Source: Arthrinium phaeospermum
Lineage: Eukaryota > Ascomycota > Sordariomycetes > Amphisphaeriales > Apiosporaceae
Direction of reading: 5' to 3'
Length of the DNA: 64,000 nt
NCBI GenBank assembly: GCA_006503535.1
Contig: QYRS01000004.1
Coordinates: 930,001 to 994,000, forward strand
The notes below the pieces were generated by a model that made no database searches, was not told the DNA's origin, and saw nothing but the letters and a program-made list of their open reading frames with translations. Every line of letters begins with the position of its first letter. The first letter of the stretch is position 1. Of the stretch, positions 10,214 to 22,900 are shown piece after piece. Position numbers and translations under genes: made by a program.

Positions 10214-13200
10214 CTACAGCTTCTCCATCTCCGCAATCTCGCGAGTAACCACTGCGCTTAAGGAGCGCACGTACGGCTGCTTCATCATACAAAAGTGATC
10301 TGCAAAGAAAGTGTTAGTGGGATCAGCCATAAGAGTAAAAGTAAGAGAAGCAATGGGAAAAAACATACCTCCATCCACAGTATGAACATTTACTTCCCCA
10401 CCCACCAACGCATCCCACCCATTGGGCCCAAACGTCGACCGCGCCCCCCAGAACCAAGACTTGAACTCCGCCTCGAAATCCGCCAGACTGACCGACGAAG
10501 GGTCCGCCGCCTCGCCGAGCGTGGGGCCCATGGCCGCGGGCCTCTGCACCCCAGTATCCCGCAGCGTCTGGTCCGGGTTCTCGTTGACGCCCCAACGGGC
10601 CCAGACGACCGCCACCCGCCGAGGCCGCTGCGGGCACGACGCCGGGAACGGCCGCGGCGTGTACGAGTGCAGCGCCTTGATAGTAGCCGCCGCGTGGGCA
10701 AGGTCACCCGGGTCGAGCAGCACCTTGGTATGCTCAACAATGACGCGCCAAGCCCGCGCCACAAACGCCGTGTCGATATGGCGCGCCTGCGGGATGGCGC
10801 GCGGGACCCGCATATCGATGAGCAGCAGCCCCGAAACCGTCTCCCGCTCAACCACGGCCAGCTGGTACGCGACCTCGTAGGCGTAGGCCGCCCCCGCGGA
10901 GCGGCCGCCGATGAGGTAGGGCCCGCGCGGCTGCAGGCGGCGGATGGTCTGGATGAAGACCCTGGCGAGGTCGGGGATGGCCAGGTCGAAGGCGTTGGGG
11001 TCGTCGATGAAGGGGGACTCGAGGGCGTAGAGGCGCTGGCCCTGGTCGAGCGGGGCGAGGTGCACGAAGGCGTCGGCCGAGCCGTGGCCGTCGGCGATCA
11101 TGAAGACGGGGCGCAGTGGGGAGTCGGGGTTGCCTTGGATCAGGACGGCGTTGGAGGTGACCTCGGCGGCGGGGGTGAGGATGACCATGCTACTGCCGCT
11201 GCTGCTGGAAGAGGAGGAAGAGTCGCTGGTATCGGCCTCGTTGGAGCCGCGGACGTCGCCGTCGAGAGCGGCTTCGACGTCGGCTACGGTCGTGTGGGTG
11301 AGGAAGAACGAGGCGGGCAACTCCTGGCCCGTCTTTTGCTTGTACTGAGACATGACTTTGATGCTCAGCATGGAGTCGACGCCGGCGGCCTCGAAGTCGC
11401 CCACGTCGGCGAAGTCGGACGGGGCCATGCCGAGAGCACTGGCGACAATATGCAGCAGGATCTCGCTCCGTCGCTCGGTCGAGGAAGACGAAGGTGCTCC
11501 GCGGCGGGATTCCGTGGGGGCCGACCTGGGCTGCTTCGTCTCAGGGGTTGGTTCGGCGCTGGCCTTACGCGCCGCAGTCTTAGCGGGCTCCGCAGAACCT
11601 CCCAACTGCTCTCTGGCCGCCGCCACTGTGGTGTAAGTGAGGAAGAAAGCCGCCGGAAGTTGCAGACCCGTCTGCTTCTGGAGGTCGGACATGATCGCGA
11701 TGCTCATCTGCGAATCCACCCCGATGTCGGTGAAGTCAGTGGCCGGCTCAAGCTCGTCCAAGCTAACACCCGTACGCTTGGCGACGATGCGCAGCAACGT
11801 GTCTGCGTGGTTCGGTACATCGGGCACAACTACCTGTGCAGTCTTGGTCTGAGTCGACGGCGGATCGGGGAAATCCCGAAGCCTGCGCCCACGGCTGGCA
11901 AGGGGTGCCTCAATAGCCTTGGACACCGGCGCAGCGGGAGAAGGAGCGGCACTCCCGTGACCCCCAATGACGATGGAGAAGATCTCCTTAGTCATGCGCT
12001 GGAACGTGATACCGGAACAGAGCGCAAGCAACCCATCCTGGTCAAAGACATAAACATCACACACCGTAACCCCCTTAGCCGACTGCTCGCGCACCGTAGC
12101 GTAGCACATACAGTTAGCCCGCCCCACGATGGGCTTCAGCAGCTGGAACGACCCGATGCGGTTCGAGATGTGAATCACGTCCTTGGCCTTCGCCGGGTCC
12201 GCATTGAGCAGGAAGCCCGACAGGTGCACGATGCCGTCCATGGTAAAGGGGTTGCAAGTGAACTGCCCCTGCGCCCCCGCGCTGTCCTCGAGCACGCACG
12301 CCGCCGCGGCGTCCTGGAAGTCGGGCGGCAGGTAGGCCTCCTCGATGCACTGGTAGGCGGGCCCGTACTCGACCTCGGCGTCGAACAGCTTGTAGAACAG
12401 GTTGCGCGCGAGGCGGTGCGTCGTCGTCTTGCCCGTCGTCTCCAGGAGGTTGGCCACGCGCCGCCGGACTAGGTTCTCCATGAAGGCCCATTGCTGCAGC
12501 TGGGAGGGGCGCTGGGGGCTGAAGCGCACTTTGCACAGGCCGTGGGTGCCTCCCGGTCCCGACGGGCCCGTGGAGGAGAAGGTCACGGAGACTTCGGTGT
12601 CGGCTTCTTCTAGGCTGCACTCGATGTGGATCAGGTGTTCTTCGTCCTTCGAATGCACCACGAGGGCGTGCGTCATCTGCAGGTCGGCGACCTCGAGGTG
12701 GACATTCTCGCCCGCGAGGCCAGTGGATGTCAGGTGGAAGACTGCGGTATTGGCCATCTCCACAAAAACGCTCGCCGGGCAGAGCACGACGCCTCCCACG
12801 ATGTGGCCTTGGATGGCCGTCGTCAGCTCGGGATGCTTCGTGGTCGACGTGAACCTCGCCTCCGTCTTGCCATCTTCCGAGCTCAGGCTATCTAGGCGCT
12901 GCAAGAAGGCGTACGGGAGGGATTGATGTGTGGACGCAACTGCTGCTTCTTCCGCACCCTGTACCGCCCGTCGGGTCTTGTACGGCACCCAGTACGTCTT
13001 GGCATCGAACGCATACGCGGGCAAATCCAACAGCCGCAGGCAGGGCTCCGAGTCGCGGTGGAACTCGCGCCAATTGACTGCAAGACCCGCCACGTGCAGC
13101 GCGGCGAGGCAGTTCGAAAAGCTCCGCCAGCCGTCCTGCCCTTGTTGCAGACTGCTCAAGGTGGTCAGCTCCTTTTGGGAGCACGATTTGGACAGGAGCG

Positions 13201-16200
13201 CGGTGCAGACGGGGTGCGGGCCGAGCTCGAGCGCCACCGTGTTGGCCTGGATTAACTTCTGTGCCTCGCACGCTTGTACGGCGCCCAGGAAGTTGACCGG
13301 CTCGCGCATCTGGCGGCGCAGGTACGCGGCGTTGAAGACGCCGTCGTCGCGCACGACCTCGCCGAGCAGCGTCGAAGCGACGGGCACGCGGGGGGCGTTG
13401 AAGTGCACTTTGCTCGCTGCCTCCTCGAACTGCTCGAGGACGGGCTCGAGCTGGGCCGAGTGGAAGCCGTACGGGACCTTGAGAAGCGTCGACTTGACAC
13501 CGCGGGTCTGGAGAGTCGACTGCAGCGTGGCGAGCTCGTCGTTGGTGCCGCTGATGACGGTCATGCCGGGCGCATTGAGGCAGGCGATCTGGCACGTCGG
13601 GCACTGGGACTCGCGGAGCAGACCTGTGGCATCCTCATGGGTCATGTTGACCGCCAGCATCGAGTACGTATGCGCGATACAGTGCTCCTGGATCAGCGAG
13701 GCGCGGGTGTGGACGAGGTAGAGCATGTCGCTGACGGACAGGACGCCCGCCACGCAGAGCGCCGCGTACTCTCCCAGCGAATGACCCATCACCAGAGTCG
13801 GCTGCAGGCCGAGCGTGCGGAGCAGATGGGCCATGGCCACCTCGAGCGACACCAGCGCCAGCTGCGTCTGGCAGGCCGTCGCGGTGGCCACGTCCTGCGC
13901 CCCGATGATTAGATCGAGGAAGCGATCGAGACCCTGGGCGTCGCACAGATCCTGGAACGAGTCCAGCGTGGACTGGAAAAAGGGCAGGGTATGGTACAAC
14001 TCCGCGCCCATCCCCGTGTAGACGGACCCCTGACCGGTGAAGGAAAAGACCAACTGCGCGTCCTTCAGCGGTGCCTTGTAAGCGGTGCCGAACTTGGCGA
14101 GCAGATCCTGAACGGACTCCACGACGTGCGCGGACCGGTGCAGCTCGTGCATCCGTCTCGCCGTGGTGGTGTAAGCCAGGCTGGCCAGGTCCGTGTCCGG
14201 GTGCTGGAGCAGGTACTCCCTCAACCTCGCCTCGTTCGCCTCGAGCGCCGCGCGCGTCCGGCCGGAGCAGGCGACGACGTGGTGCGGACGCTGGTCCTCC
14301 GCCCGCCAATCCGAGACCTCGGGCGCCTCCTCGATCAACATGCTCACGTTGCCGCCCGCGGCATCGAAGCTGTTGACGATGATCTTGGCCAGCCCGTTGC
14401 CGTCGCGCGAGGGCCGCAGCGGCGGCGCGGTGCCGTCGGCGACCTTGATGCGGGCGGCGTTCAGGTCGGGGAACTTGTGGTTGATCTTGAACGGCCAGTT
14501 GGGTTGAGGCGGGATGACGCGCTTCTGCATGATGAGGATGGCCTTGATCAGCGAGGACACGCCCGCGGCTCCCTCAGCGTGGCCGATGGCGGCTTTCAGC
14601 GCGCCGATGTGAAGGGGGTAGTCTTCGGGCCGGCTGGGGCTGAAGGTGTCGATGATGGCGCTTAACTCGGCCGCATCACCGGCTGTGGGCAGTTAGCACA
14701 TTATCTATGTGCATATTGAAATCTCAGGGGAAGGATAGATGAACATACCTTGAGTTCCAGTGCCGTGGCACTCCACGTAGGAAATCTCATTCGGCCCCAC
14801 GCCATTGCTCCGCAAGATGGTACGGTACAAGTCCGCCTGCGCCGCGCTCGAGGGGAATGTAATCGAGCCTGCCGCCCCGGCATTGGAGTTACGCGCAGTG
14901 CCGCGAAGTACGGCAAGGATATTATCCTTCTCGCGCACCGCGTCTTCAAGCCGCTTCAGCACGACCACACCCACGGCCTCGCCACGACAATACCCGTCAG
15001 CGTCGTCGGAGAAGGTCTTGCATGGCCCCGTCTGCGAGAGAAAGCCGCCCTTACTCAGGCCCGAGTACAGCTCGGGGGCGACGCAGACGTGGCCGCCGCC
15101 CGCGACGGCGCAGTCGACCTCGCGGCTGAGCAGGGCGTGGCAGGCCAGGTGTATGGCCGTCGCGCTGGCAGAGCACGCCGTGTCGATGCTGGTGATGCCG
15201 CCGCCCCAGCGGAAGTAGTGGTTCAGGCGGCCCGGGGCGAAGGAGCGCATGGTGCCGGGGATGTAATGGGTGTCGATGCCTTCTTGGTCGTTGATGGCTT
15301 TCCACTCCTCGGCCGACTGGCCCAGGAAGGTGGCCATGTGGGCCCGCAGGGTCGAGGCCGTCGCGTCGGGCGAGTAGCCCGCCATCTGCAGGGCCTCGTA
15401 GGTGGTCATGAGCAGCAGCCGCTGGACCGGGTCCATCTGCACCGCCTCGCGGGGCGAGATGGAGAAGAGGAGGTTGTCGAACTCGCCGGGGTTCTTCAGG
15501 AAGCAGCCGAACGTCGTCGACACGGCCATGGGCGCCTCGCACGACGGATCGAGGAAGTCGTCTATGGCGAACCTCGACTCGGGGATGCGCTGGTGTGCCG
15601 AACGACCGGATAGCAGAAGGTCCCACAGTTCGGAAATACTGTCGCTGTCTGGGAAGCGGCCGGACATACCCACGATGGCCACGCGATCAGATCCGCGGGA
15701 GTATCCTTCCGAGCTGTGGTCGTCGTCAATACCGACATGGGCGATAGTGACGGCGGGGACCGCGCGTTGCAGCTCGCGCTGGACGAACGATACTGAGTGC
15801 GTGGGGCCGATTGTAAGTAGTCGCGCGCTCTCGTTTCCGTGAAGCGCAGTCGCGACATTCTTTATCGTATCTTCCAAGTACAGCGGATTCTGAGCAATGT
15901 CTGCCACAATCAGGCTCAGCAGATCCCGCAGTGTCGAGGCATCAAAGGGCTCGCATGTGCTGGAGGAAAAGATGCCCTCGCAGGGGGTGGGGGTATCGAG
16001 AAGTGGCGAGGTCCCCAATATCCGGTCGACGTCCAATACAGGCAGATGAGTGGAGTGGACAGCAATGGCCGACGCCAAGCGAGAGGTCGAGACTTGGCTG
16101 AAGTGCTCCGACTCCATCAAGCGCCTCAGCGTGGCGGGCGGCGCGAACACGGTGGCCCACGTCGAGGCCTGCACGCCGATATATGCGGTGCGCAGGCGGG

Positions 16201-16838
16201 GGCAGCTCTGGTTAAACAGGTCCAGGCGTTGCTGGACTTGTGCGGCGTCGATGCCGACGAATGTGCAGGCCCAGGATTCGGGCGAGTCCTCCACGGACTG
16301 CGTTCGCCGCCACAGCTCGATGCCCAGGCGGAAGCTGATGGCGACGCATTCGAGGCCGAGACGCACGACATCGCGGGCTGTGTTGGCGGTGGCTGCTACA
16401 GCTGCGGCCAGTAGTCCTATGCACACGCCGATCCCGTGTGTCTGGCTCTCGGCACTAAGGACGGCTGGTTCGTCCTCGGCAAGCCTACCCGGTCAAAGTT
16501 AGCTAATACTTGAAAACACCAACAACGAACTTCAGCACGTACAGTAAGAGCTCGCCCAGCTGAATTATGGTAATTAGAGTAGTGCCAACGGCCTCGTTCA
16601 GATGCTCGGCCGATTCATGATGGCAGGTAAGATCGCGGATGTCGGCGAAATCGCCGTAGAGCTGGCGCTCGCACGGGTATAAGTCCTGGCGCAGGCACTG
16701 CACCACATCCGTGGCGTCGCGCAGAAACGCCTGCAGGCTGGGCCTCGTCTTGGCGATCTCGTAGAGCCGGGCGACGGCCGACGTCTTGGACGCCAGCTGG
16801 TCGCCGAACAGCAGGACGGTGGCGGCGGTCGACTGCAT
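10214..16838 (-). CDS. Non-reducing polyketide synthase, SAT-KS-MAT-PT-ACP-ACP-TE
   Basis: Iterative type I PKS that builds an aromatic polyketide from an acyl starter and malonyl-CoA. Four exons, 16543..16838, 14749..16484, 10369..14682 and 10214..10299, encode 2143 aa. Domains: SAT (1 to about 350; start VLLFGDQ, Cys120 in GVCIG, His242/245 in HSTHLP); KS from about 367 (Cys536 in DTACSAS, His672 in HGTGT, His712 in IGHAEG); MAT from about 888 (Ser979 in GHSLGE, His1085); PT (His1304, Asp1493 in FTMDG); ACP1 (Ser1668, GVDS); ACP2 (Ser1781, GVDS); TE (Ser1939 in GGRSAG, His2117). No methyltransferase or reductive domain. The SAT and the adjacent reducing-type PKS suggest a supplied starter chain. 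The last intron (10300..10368) is 69 nt, stop-free and in frame. A TATA-like element lies near 16897-16904, about 60 bp before the ATG. Confidence 0.95.
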
Positions 16839-17984
16839 GGTGATGTGCGAGTTCGCCTTGCGGAAGGAATGCTATCATCACCCATCAAATCGCTGCATAT
16901 ATATGAAGGCAAGGCCTTTGCTCCTGGGCCTGTCTGCCCGTTGGCTGTGGTCGCGGAGGGCCTCATCTCGGCAGATTCCTCGATCAGCCGCTGTCGTGGA
17001 GCATGGAGCGGCACCACCGCGCGTGGATAGCAACATGATTGTCTTCGACGACGATCGCGCAGCCGAGTCCAACCATTCCAGCACGAGGCGGCCAGTGGGG
17101 AATGAAGATAGTCTGGAGCTTTGTGCTATCTCAGCCGCCGCCGACGAAGCACGTGTCTGGGTGTGCAGGGGTTTTGTCCCTGCCCCTGAGTACCTACCCC
17201 TTAGCCACCGTTCGTATATGCGTAACACATGTACGAACGTCGATTGACGGGAATGTTGGCATGCACTACAGCAAAGCTAGAACTGATGTGCAAGTTGGCA
17301 GAGAAACCAAGTGCATGATGTTGTGAAAGGGTAGACCCTGGATGGTCGGGCTTGTTTTCCCGCCGTGGCATCGCTATCGAGTCATGACAGAGTTCATTCT
17401 AGACAGAAACTGGAGCTGCCACGGCAGGGGTTTGGGGCAAGTCCACAAAGCATTGGCAGGGCTGCTACCGCTTAGGCGGTATTCGGTTAATCCGCACCCC
17501 GGTCATGACTTGAAAGATATGATGTGTAGCGCGATGCATCGAGTAACTGAATGGAGTTCTTCTCGGTCGAAAATTCTCTTCAAGCATCATTGTGGCATGC
17601 TTTAGCGAGGAAAGTAAAATATCCAGGGGTAAAGTAACAAACTTACTGCCGAAGCCTAGGGTATTGGGGCAGAAGGTAGGGGTCGCTACGGGCCATAAAG
17701 ACCGCTAGAGGCGGGGCATTCAGCGTGCACAGGTCCCGCTTTCTGTTGGAGTAGTTTTCACCCGCAAACAGCTAATACCTTCAATGGCAGGGGACATCAA
17801 GAGGCGATAATCAGCGATTCACCGCAACAACAGAACTAATGAACAGGCTATATGTTGTTGGAGTGATATAGGTAGTATTCGCGTGAGATCCAAGTCATGC
17901 TCTACGTATATCTCAGAAATCTTGGTAAACCCCACAAGTACATAGAGGTAAGCTGAGTTACAGTACAGCACCCACGTGGATTGC
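16839..17984. promoter_or_regulatory. NR-PKS promoter region and AsaB-like 3' flank
   Basis: About 1.1 kb between the NR-PKS start (16838, minus) and the AsaB-like stop codon (17985, minus). It holds the TATA-like CATATATATG (16896-16905). No supported gene; the ORFs inside it are short and without motifs. Confidence 0.5.
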
Positions 17985-19101
17985 CTATTCCCAGAACAAA
18001 TACACGCGCGTCTCCACGCTGCACCGCGTCTCCTCCTCCTCGGTGCCAGGCACCTCGGGCGACCCGTGCAGGCAGCCCGCGGCCACGGCGGGGTCCACCG
18101 ACGCCGAGTCGGCGAACTTGATGATGGTGACCTCTTCGGGCGTCTGGCTGGGCATCCAGTACCAGCGCTGGTTCTGCGGGTTCTTGGGCGGCAGCCCGCC
18201 CATGGCCCCGCCGATGTAGTAGCCGCACTCGTTGATCTCGCTCGGCTTGCGGTTCTCCGTCGGCACCAGGTCCGACTGCTTGTCCAGGCTGCGCCAGTCG
18301 CAGACGGCGATCGGGTCGCGCTTGACGGTTCGCAGAGCGCGCTGTCCCAGAGATCACGTTAGCAATCGAAGTGTTTTTCTATGTCATCAATGCAGTTGGG
18401 GTGTCTTACCCAGATACTGTAAGCGGCGAAACGGGGAACCTTGACGTCCTTGTCACCGGCGGCGCGACGATCCTGCGCCTCCAGCACGGGGGCCGCAAAG
18501 GCGGCGATGTCCTTCCGGCAGTAGCGGAGCGTCTGCTCGAGTCCTTCCAAAGAAAGATCGATGTGCATCTGACGGGCCGGACCCTGGGGCGAAGGCACTG
18601 AAGTGGGTCATTAGCATTGGAAAGACCTCGAGATGAATGCAGATGGAACGACTAACCCAAAATCTTCCGCGAAGGGGCCTTCTCGGGGGCGGCATTGTCG
18701 CCCTTGGGGAACAGGCTGGACAAGTCCGGCTCGCCGGGCGAGAGTCTGCGTCGGAAGACGACGTTGTGGACGATGCCGCGCTTGGCGCCGGTGATTTCGA
18801 GGGCCAGGTTGAGGGCCTCCTGGGCGTACGTCTCCTCGACGACCTCGATGTTGGTGCCGGTCAGCAGGAGCTCCGTGTCCAGAGCCGACTTGTGGTTGAT
18901 GAAGGTGAAGCCCTGCACGTCGAGCCCCTCGGCGCCACGGGCCACGTCGGTGGCGGTGCGGAAGTCGTGCAGGACCAGCTTCTCCTCGACGGCCGTCTTG
19001 GTGTCGGGCGCGGCAAACATGGGCCGGTCGTGGGCCGAGACGGACAGGTCGGGCTCCACGAAGGTGAAGACACCGCAAGTCGAGTTGCTGGTGGCGGCCA
19101 T
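17985..19101 (-). CDS. AsaB/CmcJ-type hydroxylase-desaturase family protein
   Basis: Three exons, 18657..19101, 18410..18597 and 17985..18341, encode 329 aa. The protein matches the fungal family annotated as GA4 desaturase, CmcJ or AsaB (AsaB is the aspergillic acid hydroxylase/desaturase). Recognisable features are the early HNVVFRRR strand, the central WRALRTVKRDPIAVCDWRSL segment, QRWYWMPSQTPEEV, and the C-terminal LHGSPEVPGTEEE followed by a conserved Arg (R-x-Y-L-F). Family members are Fe-dependent oxygenase-like enzymes without a textbook HxD facial triad that I can point to here. It sits between the two PKS genes, is transcribed away from the second PKS, and shares an 853-bp intergenic region with it, so a tailoring role and co-regulation are likely. 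The start is the first ATG in frame. The substrate cannot be read from the sequence. Confidence 0.88.
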
Positions 19102-19954
19102 GGTGAAGAATTGTGCGTGCAATCTGAGATGGTAGGTAAGACTTTCGCTGTGATTGATGGATCGAAGATCAAAGAGAGTCGAGCGTCATCACCAGCCTTT
19201 TAGATGCTTGGCCGCCGCCGCCTGACTTATGTCATTGTCTTCGGACATCGCAGTGGTAGCCGATGATCGTACCATGCCCCAACTATCCGGCACTCGACTA
19301 CACGTACCCACCCTCTACGCAAACACGTGCGCCAATCCATAGGCGTAGCAAGCCGCTGAGAGATCTGTGTTGCTCGTCAGCGCTCCCGGCGGCACTATGC
19401 CAGGGACCAGGGACCAGCCTGGCCGAGGGATGGGATGTGGGATGAGAATGGCACGAAACGCTCTGCGGAGCCCCTCTATCTTTTGGCGTGGGGACGGCTG
19501 GCGCATAGTGCACCCAAAGGTTGCATTGCACTTTTGATTCTGCCGTCGTAGCAGATTCCAGCCCAACGAAAAATGCATCCGCCCTGGCACCCTGGTCAGG
19601 GACCCATCCGCTCTACCTCACGCAGTCTCCACCAACGTGACGGTTATAGCCGCCTTCACTTACCGCTGCCATGGCACACGCTTCCAGCAGAACCAGAGCC
19701 CTTGCAACTAAGTGTTTTGCAGTGTACATCGATCACCCTCTTGTGCGGCTAGTGCATTCATCGCAAAACGCTCTGGGCAGCACTCCAATATGCCAGCCAA
19801 TGGCTTATGCTGGAGATCAATCCTCATCGAGAAAACTTATGCCAATGTAGTTACCGATAAAACGGCACACCATCCCTCTAGTAGCTAGCTAGTATCTAAT
19901 GACTTATATCAATCCATGTAGGAAGAACACTTCCTACATCATTCGTAGCTTATC
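19102..19954. promoter_or_regulatory. Bidirectional promoter between AsaB-like gene and KS-AT-KR-ACP PKS
   Basis: Divergent intergenic region. The 12-mer ATCGTACCATGC at 19266-19277 recurs exactly at 27363-27374, just upstream of the P450 start. A weak TATA-like TTATAT lies about 50 bp before the PKS ATG at 19955. No gene is supported inside. Confidence 0.5.
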
Positions 19955-22900
19955 ATGGCACCCGAAAGTGACATTGCCATCGTCGGGCTGTCTTGTCGAT
20001 TTGCAGGAGATGCGAAAGACGTCCACGGATATTGGGACCTCCTGCGTCAAGGCAAGAGTGAGCAATTACCACTCGCCCCGTACAAGCCCCAACTTTACAC
20101 AAGAGCTTAAACTAATGACAACCTGCCAGGTGCCTTCAGCCCACGAGCTCGTTTCGACGATGCTGCCACATCAACATCATCATCGTCACATCCTGGATAC
20201 TACTTAGAAGACGATGTCTACAAATTCGACGCCTCCTTCTTCGGCATCTCGCCGAAAGAAGCCAAAGCCATGGACCCCTCCCAGCGGCTGATGCTCGAAG
20301 TCGCCTACGAAGCCTTCGAGTCCGCCGGCCTCACCCTCGAGGCGGTGGCGGGCTCCAACACCTCCGTCTACGCCGCGCAGTGGGCCTGCGACTACCGCGA
20401 CATGATGGCGCGCGACTTACAAAACGCGCCCACGTACGCCGCCACCGGCACGGGCACCACCCTGCTCTCGAACCGGCTGTCGTGGTTCTTCGACCTGACG
20501 GGCCCCAGCTTGACCATCAACACGGCCTGCTCGTCGAGCATGGTGGCGCTGCACGAGGCGTGCGAGAGCCTCCGTCGCGGGGAGTCGGATATGGCGCTCG
20601 TGGCGGGGGCCAACGTCATTTTGTGCCCGGACATGTTCACGTATCTGGGGATGCAGAACTTCTTGTCGAGTAGCGGGAAGTGCAAGTCCTTTGACGCCAC
20701 GGGCGACGGGTACGGACGGGGAGAGGGAGTTGCCGCGCTGGTTCTCAAACGGGTCCCGACCGCGGTCGAGGATAGGAGTCCCATCCGCGCCGTCATCCGC
20801 GGGACGGGCGTCAACCAGAACGGACGAATGAAGGGCATCACGCTGCCCAGCGTCGAGGCGCAGGTGGCGCTCATGCAGAAGACGTACCAGTCGGCGGGGC
20901 TCCCCGTGACCGAGACGGCCTACGTCGACGCCCACGGGACGGGGACCCAGGCCGGCGACCCCGTGGAGCTGGAAGCCATCGGGAAAGTCATCGCGCAAGC
21001 CCGGGGGTCCGACAGCGGTAGGAAGGTCATGGTCGGGTCCGGGAAGGCCAGCATCGGACACACGGAGGCCACGGCGGGGCTGGCGAGCGTGATACGGAGC
21101 GTGCTAATCCTGGAGAGCGGCTTGATCCCGCCGAATATATATCTGACGCAGCTCAACCCGAATCTGCGGCTCGAGGAGTGGAATCTGGAGGTGCCGACCC
21201 AACCTACCCCTTGGCCCGCGGATGGCGAGTTGCGGAGGATCAGCGTATGCTCGACGGGGTACGGCGGGACAAATGCGCATGCCATCCTCGACGAGTCGCG
21301 GCAATATCTGCGGACAAGTGGTCTACTTGAAGGTGCAACACAGGTTGCAAGATCTCCATCTTGGGCAATAAGGGGTCAACAAGCACAGGCATCATCCGAA
21401 GCAACTACCTCTACCTCTTCGCAACCAAAACGATTCCTCCTCACTCTCAGCTCCAACCACGAAAAGGGGGTCCAAAATCAACTAGCCTCACTGGCTCAGT
21501 GGTGCTCGACCGTTGAAAAGACGGACAGCAAAGATGTCCTCGCCGACTTGGCATACACCCTGGACCAACGCCGCTCCCATCTGACATGGAGAACGTCCCT
21601 CGCGGCATCCTCCATCTCCGAGCTGAAATCAGCGACAGAGAGCGCTGGCAAGGGGTCCACAACCCACAGCAAGCGAGCTCTGGACAATGCGGGTCTCTGC
21701 TTCGTCTTCACCGGACAAGGCGCGCAGTGGCCAGAGATGGGCAAGCAGCTATACGTGGAGTCCGCAACTTTCCGCGCAAGCATTGACGCGGCGGCAAGGT
21801 ACTTCAAGAACGTCCTGCACTGCACCTGGTTTGCAGTGGAAGAGCTGTTCCGAGGCGAGGCCGAGTCTTGTATCGACCAACATGCGTTCTCTCAGCCCCT
21901 GACGACGGTGTTGCAGATGGCGCTTGTCGACCTGCTGGAGGACTGGAACGTCAGGCCGGATTGGATTATCGGTACGTGACAATGATGGTTCGTAGGAGAG
22001 CTTTCCGACTAACATCTGCTACTAGGCCACTCCAGCGGCGAGATTGCGGGCGCCTACTGCCTGGGCGCTTTGACGCGAGAAGATGCCTGGAGGGTTGCAT
22101 ACTCATGCGGGGCTTTCGAGTCGGAGCAAGACGGATCTATGATGGCTGTCGGCCTTTCAGAATTAGAAGCAGACGTCGTCATCAGCGAACACGCCTCGAG
22201 CAAGGTGGTCGTTGCGTGCATCAACTCGCCTAACAACGTCACTCTCGCAGGAGACAACGCCAGCCTGGAGAGCCTCGAGAAGCTGCTGACTAGCCGTGGA
22301 GTCAGCAGCCAGCGTTTACGCGTGGATGTTGCATACCATTCCAGCCATATGGAACTCATGGCGACTGACTACCTCAAGGCCATCTCCCAAGTTGTGCCGA
22401 ACGAAGGCATCGAGGGTCGGACCATGTTCTCTGCCGTCACGGGGAGAGAGATTGATGCCAAAGATCTGGGGCCCAAGTACTGGGTCAAGAACATTGTCTC
22501 ACAAGTCAAGTTCTCCGATGCTGTCGCTCACCTGTTGACATCATCCACCGCCCGCGAGAAGATCTTTGTGGAGATTGGACCCCATCACACCATGCAGGCA
22601 GCCTTGAAGCGAATCTTCACGAGCTGTTCCGCGCCTTCATCATCATCATCAGGGCCATCATTCGAGTATGTGTCCTTACTCAGCCGAGGCAAAGATTCGG
22701 CCGCAACATCGTATGCGGCTGCTGGCCAGCTCCATGCTCTCGGCGCGCCCGTGCACATTACGAAACTGAACGAGACTGGCCGTCGGCCTCAGCTGATTGT
22801 GGATTTGCCCCCTTATTCGTGGCGCCACGAGGAGACCTACAATGCCATCGAACCAGCGGCCGCCGCACATCAACCAAGCCTTGACAAATCCGTCAGTACA

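Noticed and set aside
10295..12472. Long plus-strand open frame opposite the NR-PKS
   Set aside because: It is the antisense shadow of a GC-rich coding exon: repetitive Arg/Gly/Val composition and no domains. The PKS frame has all catalytic motifs.
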